DNA of 32,093 bases, from the NCBI GenBank assembly GCA_903904815.1, contig CAIVDU010000009.1, positions 1 to 32,093 on the forward strand. Direction: 5' to 3'. Under the pieces are notes generated by a model, which saw nothing but the letters and a program-made list of their open reading frames with translations, was not told the origin of the DNA and did no database searches. Made by a program: the position numbers and the translations under genes. Source of the stretch: an uncultured Armatimonadota bacterium (lineage in GTDB: Bacteria > Armatimonadota > Fimbriimonadia > Fimbriimonadales > Fimbriimonadaceae). The first letter of the stretch is position 1. Each line of letters opens with the position of its first letter. Of this stretch, positions 8,292 through 17,396 are shown piece by piece.

Positions 8292-9431
8292 TCAGAACAA
8301 AATCGGCTTTTCACGACGCCGGATACCGATCAGGAGCCCAACGCAGGACATACAGAGCCAGATTGCCGTGCCACCATAGCTGATGAAGGGCAACCAAATT
8401 CCTACCACCGGAAACAGCTGGACGACCATCGCAATGTTGATCACCGTGTGGAACGCGAGAACCGCAAACACGCCTACGGCAAGCATTTTGTAGTAAGGCT
8501 CGGCCGACTGAACGATCGTCAGCCAAACACGGTAGAAGAAGAATCCGAACGTGAGAAGCACCAAGGTGCCGCCGACAAGCCCCCCTTCTTCGCCCACGAT
8601 CGTAAACGCAAAGTCATTCCACTGTTCTGGAATGAATCCGTTGACCTTCCGTTCTCCATGCCCGAATCCGGTGCCCAGCACGCCCCCAACCCCAAAGGCG
8701 ATCTCTGCTTGTTCCGGTTGGTACTTCGACCCCTTGTTATCTGCGTTGATGCCCAGCATCGCCATCAATCGCTCTCTTTGATATGGTTGGATCACCTTGA
8801 TGTTGGGCATGTACAAGCCCATGCCGATGATCGAAACGGCGAGCCCAACCGTGATGAACATGGATCGAAGGGGGATTCCCGCAATCAAGGAGACTGCGAA
8901 CCACATCGAGAACATCACCATCGCCCCACCTAAATGAGGCTGTTTGAAGATCAGGAGCGTCGGAATCATGACGTGAAGCAGACCGTAAAAGAACGTCGAA
9001 GGCTTCTCGATTCGGTCCTGGCGAAAGGTATAGAAAGTGGCGAGTGTCAAGATCGTAAAGATCTTCGCCAACTCGCTGGGCTGAAAATCGATCGGCCCAA
9101 ACTGGATCCATCTCCCTGCTCCCTTTGCATGCCTTCCATGAACAAGAACAAGAACAAGAAAGAAGAGCGAGACCCCGTAAAGCAAACTCGAGACTCGCTG
9201 CCAAAACTTTGGATGAACCGTCGCAAAGATCGCCAGCGGCACAAATCCCAAACCGACATTCATGAGCTGCTTGCGGAAGTAAGGGAGGTTATTCGCCGAG
9301 CACTTGCTGTACAGCGACATCAGCCCGACTAACAGGAGCAAGAGGGTCGCCAGCACCAGATACCAATCGACCTTCGCGAGCGATCTTCGATTGTCGGTTA
9401 CGTATCCGGGGACTGGAAATACAGAAGCCAT
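8292..9431 (-). CDS. rodA: Rod-shape peptidoglycan glycosyltransferase RodA (SEDS family)
   Basis: SEDS-family integral membrane enzyme that polymerises lipid II during cell elongation with a class B PBP partner. About ten hydrophobic segments cover the 379 residues. Family signatures are GRWIQFGPIDFQPSELAK (106-123), FIPEQWNDFAFTIVGEEGG (266-284) with the likely catalytic Asp273, and the terminal PFISYGGTA (348-356). The usual QPDLGTA loop reads QPHLGGA here, an unusual Asp-to-His change, and the usual PEAHTDFIF is PEQWNDFAF. FtsW is the main alternative; the sequence lacks a long cytoplasmic N-terminus and fits RodA better. It starts 5 bp after the upstream lipoprotein gene stop. Confidence 0.88.
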   Translation of the reverse strand: MASVFPVPGYVTDNRRSLAKVDWYLVLATLLLLLVGLMSLYSKCSANNLPYFRKQLMNVGLGFVPLAIFATVHPKFWQRVSSLLYGVSLFFLVLVLVHGRHAKGAGRWIQFGPIDFQPSELAKIFTILTLATFYTFRQDRIEKPSTFFYGLLHVMIPTLLIFKQPHLGGAMVMFSMWFAVSLIAGIPLRSMFITVGLAVSIIGMGLYMPNIKVIQPYQRERLMAMLGINADNKGSKYQPEQAEIAFGVGGVLGTGFGHGERKVNGFIPEQWNDFAFTIVGEEGGLVGGTLVLLTFGFFFYRVWLTIVQSAEPYYKMLAVGVFAVLAFHTVINIAMVVQLFPVVGIWLPFISYGGTAIWLCMSCVGLLIGIRRREKPILF

Positions 9432-9436
9432 CGTGC

Positions 9437-10087
9437 CTACGGTTGAGCGGGTTCACGTACCGATGCATCACCAAATTCACGCCTCACAATTCCCTTACCA
9501 GGCACAAATTCAAACACTAACTTCCTTGCCGCAGGGCTCTTCGTCCCTTCTGAATAGAGAGAAAGCGCCACATCCACCCGTACGGCTTCCATTGGGACCC
9601 CGTTATCGTACAAATTTGCGGTGGTTGACTTCACCCTGGCGGTAGCTTTTCGGCGGACCCCTCCCGACGACACAGCCCCCTCCCAGGTCCACTCATCTCC
9701 CACTTGCATGGGAAATCGGATCAGGTCCACGTCGGGCGAATACACGTCGCCCCCCGCTTCCGAAAGCGAAAAGGCGGTCGGGCCACTTCGATAAACTTCA
9801 GTCTCGAATGTTTCGTCGTGAGCGCGCAGCAGGATCCTAAACACCGGTCCAAATTTCGACGTGAGAACATTCACCGGAATCCGGGTACCCGCCATCACCA
9901 TGTCGGCCTTTTTCCCAGGGGCCGTGTCGGGCTGTAAATCGGCATACGCAGCGATTTGCCTTCCCTGACCTTCGCTCACCACGCCGATCGACACCGTTTT
10001 CCGGGCGAACCCACACCCTCCTTGCCCCACAAAGATCGCGATCAGAATACCGACGCTAATAGCTGAGGGAAGGCGAATGGATGTCAT
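9437..10087 (-). CDS. Putative lipoprotein, third of a tandem related set
   Basis: The 216-aa product opens with a hydrophobic leader ending in GQGGC (around residues 21-25), a weak lipobox, so it is probably exported and possibly lipidated. The rest is predicted mainly beta. It shares two landmarks with its two upstream neighbours: FPMQVGDEWTWEG in the middle (hydrophobic-Pro, then G..W) and a late VPGKGIVRREF (pG.GiVr). Those suggest divergent copies of one domain. It follows the previous lipoprotein gene by 9 bp and precedes rodA by 5 bp, so it is likely part of the same transcript. I cannot assign a function; an envelope role is inferred from export and context. Confidence 0.75.
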   Translation of the reverse strand: MTSIRLPSAISVGILIAIFVGQGGCGFARKTVSIGVVSEGQGRQIAAYADLQPDTAPGKKADMVMAGTRIPVNVLTSKFGPVFRILLRAHDETFETEVYRSGPTAFSLSEAGGDVYSPDVDLIRFPMQVGDEWTWEGAVSSGGVRRKATARVKSTTANLYDNGVPMEAVRVDVALSLYSEGTKSPAARKLVFEFVPGKGIVRREFGDASVREPAQP

Positions 10088-10096
10088 GTCAATCCG

Positions 10097-10906
10097 TCAG
10101 TTGGCCAACTGCTGGGTGATGGAAGAGTGCTTGCCTGTGCCTGAAGTCGTCTTGATGATGGCTTTGACTAGCCCAATTCCCTTTACGTAATAGGTTTCGC
10201 TTTCCATACGCAGTTTCTGACCGTTTTCAGTTCCCTCACCAGTTGAAGTGATCAGCAAAGCGTCTAGCGTCCCTCGTTTTGTCTCAATGGGCTTGATGCC
10301 TTTGATTGTCCAGCGAGTGTTGATATCGAACGCGAGCCCAGTCTGGGTGATCTTGTCGTGGGACGTCCAACTCTTTCCCGTTGAAACGTCGGAGGGAAAC
10401 TCCAGGTTCTGGGGGTCCACCGTTTCAACGGTGGAACTGGTCACATGGACTCCCTCGGAATCCAGCAAAAGCTCGTCGTTGCCTAAGAGCGCTAATCCTC
10501 CCGTTCGCGTTTGAACGAAGGAGGCTTTGCCGTCCTTTACTTCCTTTATCGTCGTCGTCTGCGAACCTGTTCGGACTCCGGCGGAGTCGTCCCCCGTGAG
10601 TTCGTAATCGATCGGTTTGGAGTTGCCAAGGCCGTAGTACTCGTAGGCGGCCGACTTCAGGCTCTGGGGGATCGTATCTGCCTTTGGAGTCACCGGCTGG
10701 CCCGCTGCCGCTTCATTCGAAGCGACGTTCGGTTTCTCGGTCGGCGGAGTCGTACTCGGACTTGGGGGAGTGGCCGCCGGGATCTGCGCCGTCGCAGCGG
10801 TCGGGGTAACCGGAGCGGAAACTGGAGTTGATGGACTCGTCTCCTTGTGACCGCATCCAATCACAAGAACGACGAGAGGAATGATCGCGCAGATAGGTCG
10901 CTTCAT
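10097..10906 (-). CDS. Putative lipoprotein with Pro/Thr-rich linker, second of the set
   Basis: I start this 269-aa protein at ATG 10906, where it overlaps the preceding stop as ATGA and gives a proper lipoprotein leader (KRPICAIIPLVVLVIGCG, lipidation Cys near residue 18). The frame extends upstream to 11014, but only inside the neighbouring gene. After the Cys comes a disordered linker of about 50 residues rich in Pro, Thr and Ala, typical of a spacer crossing the periplasm or peptidoglycan. The folded part contains FPSDVSTGKSWTSHDKI and YYVKGIGLVKAII, matching landmarks in the flanking lipoproteins. Function is unknown. Confidence 0.8.
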   Translation of the reverse strand: MKRPICAIIPLVVLVIGCGHKETSPSTPVSAPVTPTAATAQIPAATPPSPSTTPPTEKPNVASNEAAAGQPVTPKADTIPQSLKSAAYEYYGLGNSKPIDYELTGDDSAGVRTGSQTTTIKEVKDGKASFVQTRTGGLALLGNDELLLDSEGVHVTSSTVETVDPQNLEFPSDVSTGKSWTSHDKITQTGLAFDINTRWTIKGIKPIETKRGTLDALLITSTGEGTENGQKLRMESETYYVKGIGLVKAIIKTTSGTGKHSSITQQLAN

Positions 10907-11613
10907 GAGTGCTGTACGGTCCAAGACTTCAATCGAATGGTGGTCGAGTTCACCCTTTGGCCGACCCTCGTGGACTGCACCAACCGTACAATGCCAACGC
11001 CAGGCTGAAACCAAGTCGTTGTCGTCTCCACGCCTTCGTTTGTCTTCGTTTTGAAATGCGAGGTCGCCGTTGAAGATACTCCGGAAACGGTTGTAACCGC
11101 CGTGTCGATTTGAGGAGCCAGAGTCACTTCTGTTCTTCCGGTTTGTGTTCCCGTTGTTCCGTCCGGCATCTCCCCAGAGTTGCTCCAGGTCAAAAGTGGA
11201 TTCTTGTCAATCGGGAATTTAAGGGTTGGTTCAGGAACTGAAAACGGTACATTCTTCAGCCCCCCGGTTGTTTGAACGAGACCGCTCGGGTTGAGCACCC
11301 AAGTGCTTTGGCCCATCATAGTATCGCCCTGAGTGACGGTGACGATGCCCTGAGTGCCTTCAGGAGTCTGCTTCACATCTGACATCTTGAAGATAATCTC
11401 GCCCTCGGCTTGGGCCAAGACTTTCTGGCCCAGGTAGGAAGCGATTTCCGCATCGTAAACCCAGGTATTTCCCTCCGCCATCGGAAAGAGGGTCATCTGA
11501 TTCTCCTCAGTGATTTTCACTGGGGCGGCCAAAACCGCTGAAGGCAGCGGGCCTTGAGTCCGGCTGCAGCCAGACAGGATCAATATGGGAAGTGCTAAGA
11601 GCACCTTCTTCAA
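10903..11613 (-). CDS. Putative lipoprotein, first of the tandem set
   Basis: 236 aa with a compact lipoprotein signal (KKVLLALPILILSGCS, Cys at residue 16). The start is TTG 11613, overlapping the upstream stop as TTGA; this is the only start that keeps the leader intact. Family landmarks shared with the next two genes are LFPMAEGNTWVYDAEI early and WFQPGVGIVRLV late. The sequence is Thr/Val-rich and probably beta-stranded. Stop/start overlaps on both sides show that it is a central member of an operon running from 12755 towards rodA. I do not recognise a named family. Confidence 0.8.
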   Translation of the reverse strand: MKKVLLALPILILSGCSRTQGPLPSAVLAAPVKITEENQMTLFPMAEGNTWVYDAEIASYLGQKVLAQAEGEIIFKMSDVKQTPEGTQGIVTVTQGDTMMGQSTWVLNPSGLVQTTGGLKNVPFSVPEPTLKFPIDKNPLLTWSNSGEMPDGTTGTQTGRTEVTLAPQIDTAVTTVSGVSSTATSHFKTKTNEGVETTTTWFQPGVGIVRLVQSTRVGQRVNSTTIRLKSWTVQHS

Positions 11614-12755
11614 TGGTTAACCCCTGTCGATTTGCCGTTCAAGCTTGCCTCTGCATCCTTCACGAGTCCTTCGTCTTCCATCTGTGTAATTGTCAATTCG
11701 CCCTGCGACAGTTCGTGACGAATAATCGGCGCGGCAATCGGAATTCCGTCGGTGACAAGAAGGAGGTGAGATCCAACTTTGTCGTGGGAATACTTCCAGA
11801 GGCGCCGTCGCCCTTCATCATTCAAATCGATAGTCAAATCGTACATCGTTCCCCGCGCCGTATCATAGCCCCGGTGGCTCGCTGACGTGATGTATTTTTC
11901 GTTGATCACAACAACTGCGCTCTTCAGGACTCGCTCGGCGGCCTCGGCCAGTTGTCGGGAATTGGCCGGGTCAATGTGAGACTTGATAACCTTGACAACG
12001 TTGTCGGTTAATTTGGGGTTCGTTTTTACCTTTGCTGCTTCAGTAGCATAATAACCAAGGATCGACTCGGTCGTCACTTGCTTGTCTTTGTACTGTGCCT
12101 CAACATCTTGGCAGAAAGCCGGCTTGTAGGGTTCTTGTATACGGCCGGTCACGCTGCGAAGCTGACCGTCTACGCTAATCTTTACCGTAACCGGGTAGTC
12201 CAGAATGATTCCGCTCTGAAGTGAGGTCACCCGCAGGGTCGGTAATGGAGTGCCGTCAAGTCGAACGTTAAGGTCGCTCTCTAGTTTGGACTTGAGCTTG
12301 GCGTCTCCGGAGAAGGCCTTTGTAAGTTCTTCGGAAGTCCAAATCACTCGAACCGGCGGCCAGTTTTCGTTCTCACTCATGCCATTGAGGTTCATGACGA
12401 AGGGCCCCACTGCCTTCGAGTCTCCGTGAACCACCTCGAGCAACTCCTTCATTGGGATGCGCTTCTTGATCGCCCCCTCGGTTGCTCCGCCACTGTCAGA
12501 CTCGGTGCCGCCAAAACCGCCACTGGCCTGCACAAGCTGGGCCATCTGGTTCGCCACGATGATTTGATATCCCGCGCCCGGGTCAATCCCGACGATGTTC
12601 ACGTTTCCTGGGATTACGGGATCGAAGTGTTCATTAGCCAGCGCGTGTTCGCTGTAAAGTTGACTGCCCTTGTAGATGACTAGAACGAGAGCGACAAATC
12701 CGATGGCGATTGAAGTCGAGCTCCGCTTCTGATTCGATGTGCGCGGCTGTTTCAT
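11610..12755 (-). CDS. Membrane-anchored protein with SecD P1-head-like C-terminus
   Basis: A single N-terminal membrane anchor (about residues 14-30) is followed by an exported region. Residues 302-372 resemble the periplasmic P1 head of SecD: a LTIDLNDEGRRRLWKYSHDKVG segment, then LLLVTDGIPIAAPIIRHELSQG, then ITQ and an alanine-containing helix. This is the family order of strand, NxxG, helix, hydrophobic DG, aPxI, strand. There are no SecD transmembrane helices, so this is not a SecD protein itself. The middle (130-210) is unassigned. The gene heads the lipoprotein operon with a 4-bp overlap, so the product may work with the lipoproteins at the outer face of the inner membrane. Confidence 0.75.
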   Translation of the reverse strand: MKQPRTSNQKRSSTSIAIGFVALVLVIYKGSQLYSEHALANEHFDPVIPGNVNIVGIDPGAGYQIIVANQMAQLVQASGGFGGTESDSGGATEGAIKKRIPMKELLEVVHGDSKAVGPFVMNLNGMSENENWPPVRVIWTSEELTKAFSGDAKLKSKLESDLNVRLDGTPLPTLRVTSLQSGIILDYPVTVKISVDGQLRSVTGRIQEPYKPAFCQDVEAQYKDKQVTTESILGYYATEAAKVKTNPKLTDNVVKVIKSHIDPANSRQLAEAAERVLKSAVVVINEKYITSASHRGYDTARGTMYDLTIDLNDEGRRRLWKYSHDKVGSHLLLVTDGIPIAAPIIRHELSQGELTITQMEDEGLVKDAEASLNGKSTGVNH

Positions 12756-12841
12756 GCTATGGTCCCGTTGCTATCCAACAACGGAATAGGCTTGGCAGTT
12801 CTCCAAAACTCAGACAACAGTTTACCGGCTTCGGAAATCCA

Positions 12842-14524
12842 TCACTCACTAGGGTTGTAACCAGCGTAAATGTTGCCCGCGAGCATGCAACACAGGAGAG
12901 AGATCGCCAGGTCTACGATTCCCACCACCAACGTGATGAGCAGTGGTGAGAGCTCAAAGTAGAGGCCTCCCAAGTACAGCACGATTCCCGGTCCAGCAAA
13001 TGCCGCCACCCCGAGTAACAGCATCATCTGTCGAAAACCGCGCTGAGTGGGGTCGTCGAAGTCAGGAAACAACACCGTGATTAGGAAGATCGGAGATACC
13101 ACGACCACAGCCAGACACGGCGCGCCGATCAGAGACGCGATTCCGAAAACCCACAACTCAGGTCGAATTGCCACCGAAACCACGGCGGCGGCGAAGGCAA
13201 TCACGACGGTCGGAATTGCCTTCGACATGACCTCCCAAAACACGATCGCCGTCGGAGTGAACGGCAGCGGCTTTTCGATATCGACTCGCCGCAACATTTC
13301 CATGAACGCCGGTTGGGAGGACAGCCCGGTGATGAGAACCAGGATGCCCAGCGAACCCAAGTACACCTTTCCCACCGCATCTGCGCTTAAATGCCCCGCC
13401 GTCCACACCGGCACCGCTACCAACATCCCCGCCAGTGGAAGAAAAATGAGGCTCTGCCAAAGAGCGCCACGAGCCTGAATAATCGACTCCTTCCATAGAA
13501 GTGCGGCCGGGCCCGAGATCGTGCTGCGACCGATCCATGTCGCAAAGCGGCCGGTCTTAATTTTGCCTTTCCGAGCCTGTTCGGCCATGATGCCAAACGT
13601 ATCGCCTCGGCGGCGCATGCTGAGTGTGGATACGTCGTCGAACCCTCGCGCCGCCGCTTGATCGTACATCCATGCCGCTTGAGTCATCGCGATCTTGACC
13701 GAAGCAACGATCACCGCGACCAGCGCGAGAACACCGAGCCCTCCGTAAACGAAATTCCCCGAAATCGTCGTCATGACGATCTGAGTCGCTGCCGTCGCCG
13801 TAAAGAACACGACCCGTATGAAGGGAGACTGGGTAACCGAGACAATAGTCTCCCAGGAAGGATCAACGCGAAGTCGGAGACTTGCGTAGGCGACGCAAAC
13901 TGTGATCAATCCGAAGATCGTCCAGCCGATCCGCTTGCGATTGTGATTGCTCACCAGATCGGACCGATTAACGAACATGCCGGCCGCATAACCCATGGCG
14001 ACCCATGTCATTGCCGTCAGCATCCATGCCAACCAACCCGCCTTAAAGACGTAGCCGCCAAGTTTGGGATAGTTCTCGACGACGTACCGGAATCCTTCCG
14101 AGGTCGGACGCCAAGACACTAAGCCAAAGAAAAGGGGAATGAGCAGCGTGAGAAAGTAGTCCCGAAGCATTCGGAACACCAACACCGTTCTGGGTTCGAC
14201 TGGCGTCGCGAACAGAACGTCCACGTCCGCCTGCTTGAAACCGCCTCGGTACGACAGAAGTCGAGGGCTCATGAGCACCGTCATCGCCACAAACACCAGG
14301 AAGATGACGGCCTCAATACTCGAAACCGGGGGAAGCGCCAATTGCGGAACCGTATGCGCGGTTCTCGGAAAGGCCGGATCTGGGCGGAAACTCTGCCGCC
14401 CAAGGAAGAAGATGTAGTAAACCGCGAAGAAGATCAGCGAAATGATCCTTCGACCGCTACTTACCGCCCGCCTCAGTCCGTTAACGAACGACCTAATCGT
14501 GAGGAAAAACAGCGGGTGCTGCAA
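12842..14524 (-). CDS. ABC exporter permease subunit
   Basis: A 560-aa polytopic membrane protein with about ten or more hydrophobic segments. The N-terminal part includes a long amphipathic region with LMSPRLLSYRGGFKQADVDVLFATPVEPRTVL, spread over roughly residues 83-115. That "xADxxxLxxxPVxxxxxL" pattern recurs in putative ABC-exporter permeases, where it is thought to face the ATPase. The gene overlaps the 3' end of the ATPase gene by 32 bp, so the two form one transporter. The substrate is unknown. It is 86 bp ahead of the SecD-like gene on the same strand, so the operon may continue. Confidence 0.8.
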   Translation of the reverse strand: MQHPLFFLTIRSFVNGLRRAVSSGRRIISLIFFAVYYIFFLGRQSFRPDPAFPRTAHTVPQLALPPVSSIEAVIFLVFVAMTVLMSPRLLSYRGGFKQADVDVLFATPVEPRTVLVFRMLRDYFLTLLIPLFFGLVSWRPTSEGFRYVVENYPKLGGYVFKAGWLAWMLTAMTWVAMGYAAGMFVNRSDLVSNHNRKRIGWTIFGLITVCVAYASLRLRVDPSWETIVSVTQSPFIRVVFFTATAATQIVMTTISGNFVYGGLGVLALVAVIVASVKIAMTQAAWMYDQAAARGFDDVSTLSMRRRGDTFGIMAEQARKGKIKTGRFATWIGRSTISGPAALLWKESIIQARGALWQSLIFLPLAGMLVAVPVWTAGHLSADAVGKVYLGSLGILVLITGLSSQPAFMEMLRRVDIEKPLPFTPTAIVFWEVMSKAIPTVVIAFAAAVVSVAIRPELWVFGIASLIGAPCLAVVVVSPIFLITVLFPDFDDPTQRGFRQMMLLLGVAAFAGPGIVLYLGGLYFELSPLLITLVVGIVDLAISLLCCMLAGNIYAGYNPSE

Positions 14525-15248
14525 TTGATCCCTCCGAAGTCAGCGCAAGGAAGATCTCCTCGAGACTCTGTCCCTGTCGATCGAAATGAACCTGTAACTG
14601 TTCGAGCGTGCCTTCGGCGATCTTGCGTCCGCGACCGACGATGATCACTCGATCACAAAGCTTCTCCGCCGTGTCAAGCAGGTGGGTCGAGATGAGAATG
14701 GCCGCCCCATCATCTCGCGCCCGCAAGACCTCCGCCTTTAGTTCGTGGGCTCCCGCAGGGTCGATACCGATCAGAGGCTCGTCGAACAGGAACACGTTTG
14801 CCCGGTGAATCAACGCGCAAGCCACCGAAAGCTTCTGCTTCATTCCCTTACTGAGGGTGGCCACCAGGTCGTTTCGCTTCTCCAGTAGCGCGTACCGCTG
14901 CATTAAGTCAACTGCGAGCTGCTCATACACATCCACCGTCCCGAAGCACATCGCTACAAACTTAAGATGTTCTTCGACCGTTAGCAGCTCATAAAGCGAC
15001 GGAACCTCGGGAACAAAGGCTAACTGTGATTTAGCCCGGGCTTGGTCCGTCACGACATTGACCCCGTTGATGAGGATCTCTCCCTCGGTTGGCCGGAGGA
15101 TCCCAGCAACACAACGCAGTGCCGTCGTCTTTCCCGCGCCATTCGGACCGAGAAGCCCCACAATTTCGCCGGGGTTTATCGTGAAACTGAGGTCATCGAC
15201 CGCGCGATGCTTCTTATATTGCTTGACCAGCCGTTGGACTTGGAGCAT
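14493..15248 (-). CDS. ABC transporter ATP-binding protein
   Basis: Cytoplasmic ATPase of the exporter encoded by the overlapping downstream gene. Walker A is GPNGAGKTT (34-42), the Q-loop lies near FVPEVPSLYE, the signature is LSKGM (132-136, a variant of LSGGQ common in exporter ATPases), Walker B is VFLFDEP (152-158), and the H-loop is ISTHLLD. I start at ATG 15248, where the protein begins MLQVQRLVKQYKKHRAV as usual for the family. The frame stays open to an ATG at 15332, and a GTG lies five codons before my choice. None of these has a strong ribosome binding site, so the start is uncertain. Confidence 0.9.
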   Translation of the reverse strand: MLQVQRLVKQYKKHRAVDDLSFTINPGEIVGLLGPNGAGKTTALRCVAGILRPTEGEILINGVNVVTDQARAKSQLAFVPEVPSLYELLTVEEHLKFVAMCFGTVDVYEQLAVDLMQRYALLEKRNDLVATLSKGMKQKLSVACALIHRANVFLFDEPLIGIDPAGAHELKAEVLRARDDGAAILISTHLLDTAEKLCDRVIIVGRGRKIAEGTLEQLQVHFDRQGQSLEEIFLALTSEGSIAAPAVFPHD

Positions 15249-15355
15249 AGGGTTGATATCCACCGTTTCGATGCGGTCGGTGAGATGAGAAGTCTTACCC
15301 GACTGAGATCCCTTTGGTTTCGGACAATGCATTGGGGGGGCTATTTGCTGATGTC

Positions 15356-15449
15356 AAAGTTTGCAGTTTGCGGCAGGAGCTGGATCGAGAGATGCTTTCT
15401 TTCATCCCCAGGTGCGAGCCACTAATTTTCGACGCAAGTTGCAAACTTT
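15356..15449. promoter_or_regulatory. Inverted repeat in the divergent ABC/MoxR intergenic region
   Basis: AAAGTTTGCAGTTTGCGGC at 15356-15374 is matched by its inverted counterpart at 15431-15449 with 16 of 19 positions identical. The 56-bp spacing and location between divergent starts suit paired operator half-sites or a pair of bidirectional promoter elements. The right arm contains TTGCAA, which could act as a -35 for the rightward gene, but no good -10 is placed for it. Confidence 0.4.
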
Positions 15450-15518
15450 TATCATTTACGTCTCGAATACTTTGACCGTCGAACAACTCGGGAGCGGCCA
15501 GCGGTAAGATCCTGCGGC

Positions 15519-16466
15519 ATGAGCGTTGAGTCGGCAGCACAATCTATTCGCCACGAGATCCGAAAGGCGATCTCTGGTCAAGACGGCACCATCGAGCAAG
15601 TTTTAGTTGCCGTGCTCGCCAACGGGCACGTCCTCCTGGAAGGAGTCCCGGGAGTGGCCAAGACGCTGCTCGTACGCACGCTCGCCAAAACTTTGAGCCT
15701 GCCCTATGGGCGTATCCAGTTCACACCCGATCTCATGCCGACCGACGTCGTGGGCACGAACGTCTTCAATCCGCGCAACAACGACTTTGAGCTCCGGACT
15801 GGCCCCATCTTTACCAGCATTCTCCTTGCCGACGAAATCAACCGAACGCCCCCCAAAACGCAGTCGGCTTTGCTGGAAGCCATGGAAGAGCGGCAAGTCA
15901 CCATTGATTCCGCAAGCCATGCGTTGCCCGCTCCCTTCCTCGTATTTGCCACCCAGAACCCGCTGGAATATGAAGGTACCTATCCGCTTCCGGAAGCCCA
16001 ACAGGATCGATTCTTGATGAAGATCCTTGTCGACTATCCGTCCCAACAAGCGGAGATCGATGTCCTCCGACGACACCACAGTGGTTTTCGGCCTCAAAGC
16101 CTCGACGAGGCTGGAGTCGAGAGCGTAGTGTCTGCCGACGAGCTACGGGACCTGCAGAAAGAGGTCCAGGTCACCACCGTCGAAGATAAGGTGTTCGACT
16201 ACATCTACGAGGTCGTGCAGGCCACCCGAAAATCGGGCGATATCCAGGTCGGGGCCTCGCCCCGAGCGGGCATCGCTCTGCTCAATTCATCCAAAGCGCT
16301 TGCTCGCCTAAGAGGCAGGGAATTCGTCATTCCCGACGATGTAAAGGAACTCGCCCTACCCGTGCTCCGACACCGTGTGCTCCTCAGACCGGAAGCCGAA
16401 GTCGAGGGACTGTCCGTCGATAGGGTACTGACCAGCGTTCTGGACGCCCAAATCGTGCCTCGCTAG
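15519..16466 (+). CDS. MoxR-type AAA+ ATPase
   Basis: MoxR ATPases are chaperone-like remodelling enzymes, often paired with DUF58/VWA proteins. The 315-aa product has Walker A GVPGVAKT (42-49), pore-region FTPDLMPTDVVG (68-78), Walker B LLADE (101-105) followed by INRTPPKTQSALLEAMEE, sensor 1 ATQNP, and a C-terminal lid domain. No DUF58 or VWA partner follows; the next gene encodes a prolyl isomerase, so the usual context is missing. It diverges from the ABC transporter genes across a 270-bp gap that contains an inverted repeat. Confidence 0.92.
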   Translation: MSVESAAQSIRHEIRKAISGQDGTIEQVLVAVLANGHVLLEGVPGVAKTLLVRTLAKTLSLPYGRIQFTPDLMPTDVVGTNVFNPRNNDFELRTGPIFTSILLADEINRTPPKTQSALLEAMEERQVTIDSASHALPAPFLVFATQNPLEYEGTYPLPEAQQDRFLMKILVDYPSQQAEIDVLRRHHSGFRPQSLDEAGVESVVSADELRDLQKEVQVTTVEDKVFDYIYEVVQATRKSGDIQVGASPRAGIALLNSSKALARLRGREFVIPDDVKELALPVLRHRVLLRPEAEVEGLSVDRVLTSVLDAQIVPR

Positions 16467-16509
16467 CTTTGCTTCTCGCGGCCGAAACCGCGTAAGCTAT
16501 CGGGGACCT

Positions 16510-17385
16510 ATGTTGAGTACGCTCATCGTTCCGCTGATCGCCCTGCAGTTGCAGGGCAAGACGACTCCCGCTCAGAAGCCGTCTGCTCCGGCCAAATCGA
16601 CGGTGGCCATCACCAGTCGCCCGTTACCGACCAAGGTGCTGGCCACCGTGAACGGCGTCTCAATCTCGGCCGGTGAAGTCGAGCCGTACCTGTGGGATTG
16701 GAAATCGGACGAGGTCGTCGACAACCTCGTCAACTTCGAGATCGTGAACATTGAAGCCAAACGACTTCATATCACCACGACTCCTCAGGAAGTTCAGAAG
16801 ACGATCGACGATGAACTCGCCCAGTTCAAGACGAGCCTTCCCGCCGGAACCGACCCCGCCACCGCGCTCCGCCAGCGAGGCTATCCACCGTCTCGAATCA
16901 AACTGACCGTGCGCAGCAGCGTCTTGCTGGATAAGATCGCCATGCTCGACTTCAAGCCTGCCGATTACGTCAACATCTCCACGATCATAGTGAAGACAAA
17001 GACCCCTAGTCCGGAAGACGTGGCCGCTGCCACCAAGTCCTGCCAGGAGTTTTATGATCGACTGGCGAAGGGCGAGCTTTGGGCCGCCGTGCTCGCCTCT
17101 TCAACGACTGACGCGAACGTGATCAAGAACAATGGCCTCATTGGATGGAGAGCATTGTCGGCATTCCCCAAGGAAGCCGTCGCCGAAGTCACCAAGCTGA
17201 AGCAGGGACAGTACACGAAACCGATCACAACCCCATACGGCGTTCAGATCTTTCGTCTGGAACAGTTCGGTTCGCAAGCCCAACCCGGTGCGCTTCAGCA
17301 GCTCAAAACAGAGTTCGTACAGACACATCGAAACGAAGTGTTGACGAGTTTGAGAGCGAAGGCGAAGATCGTAAAGGTTCAGTAG
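16510..17385 (+). CDS. Parvulin-type peptidyl-prolyl cis-trans isomerase
   Basis: A 291-aa PpiC/SurA-like protein. A short hydrophobic N-terminus (1-14) may be a signal peptide; an Ala/Pro/Lys-rich stretch follows. The SurA_N-like helical part (about 42-150) includes LATVNGVSISAGEVEPYLW. The parvulin domain (about 150-255) shows NISTIIVKT, a GLIGWRALSAFPKEAVAEV segment and a KPITTPYGVQIFRLE ending, the standard strand order. It would assist folding of exported proteins. It is 43 bp after the MoxR gene in the same direction. No lipobox is seen, so periplasmic localisation rests on the weak leader. Confidence 0.85.
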   Translation: MLSTLIVPLIALQLQGKTTPAQKPSAPAKSTVAITSRPLPTKVLATVNGVSISAGEVEPYLWDWKSDEVVDNLVNFEIVNIEAKRLHITTTPQEVQKTIDDELAQFKTSLPAGTDPATALRQRGYPPSRIKLTVRSSVLLDKIAMLDFKPADYVNISTIIVKTKTPSPEDVAAATKSCQEFYDRLAKGELWAAVLASSTTDANVIKNNGLIGWRALSAFPKEAVAEVTKLKQGQYTKPITTPYGVQIFRLEQFGSQAQPGALQQLKTEFVQTHRNEVLTSLRAKAKIVKVQ

Positions 17386-17396
17386 CCTAGGTAGAT

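Noticed and set aside
15519-17385. MoxR-DUF58-VWA operon
   Set aside because: The ATPase is clear but neither a DUF58 nor a VWA protein follows.
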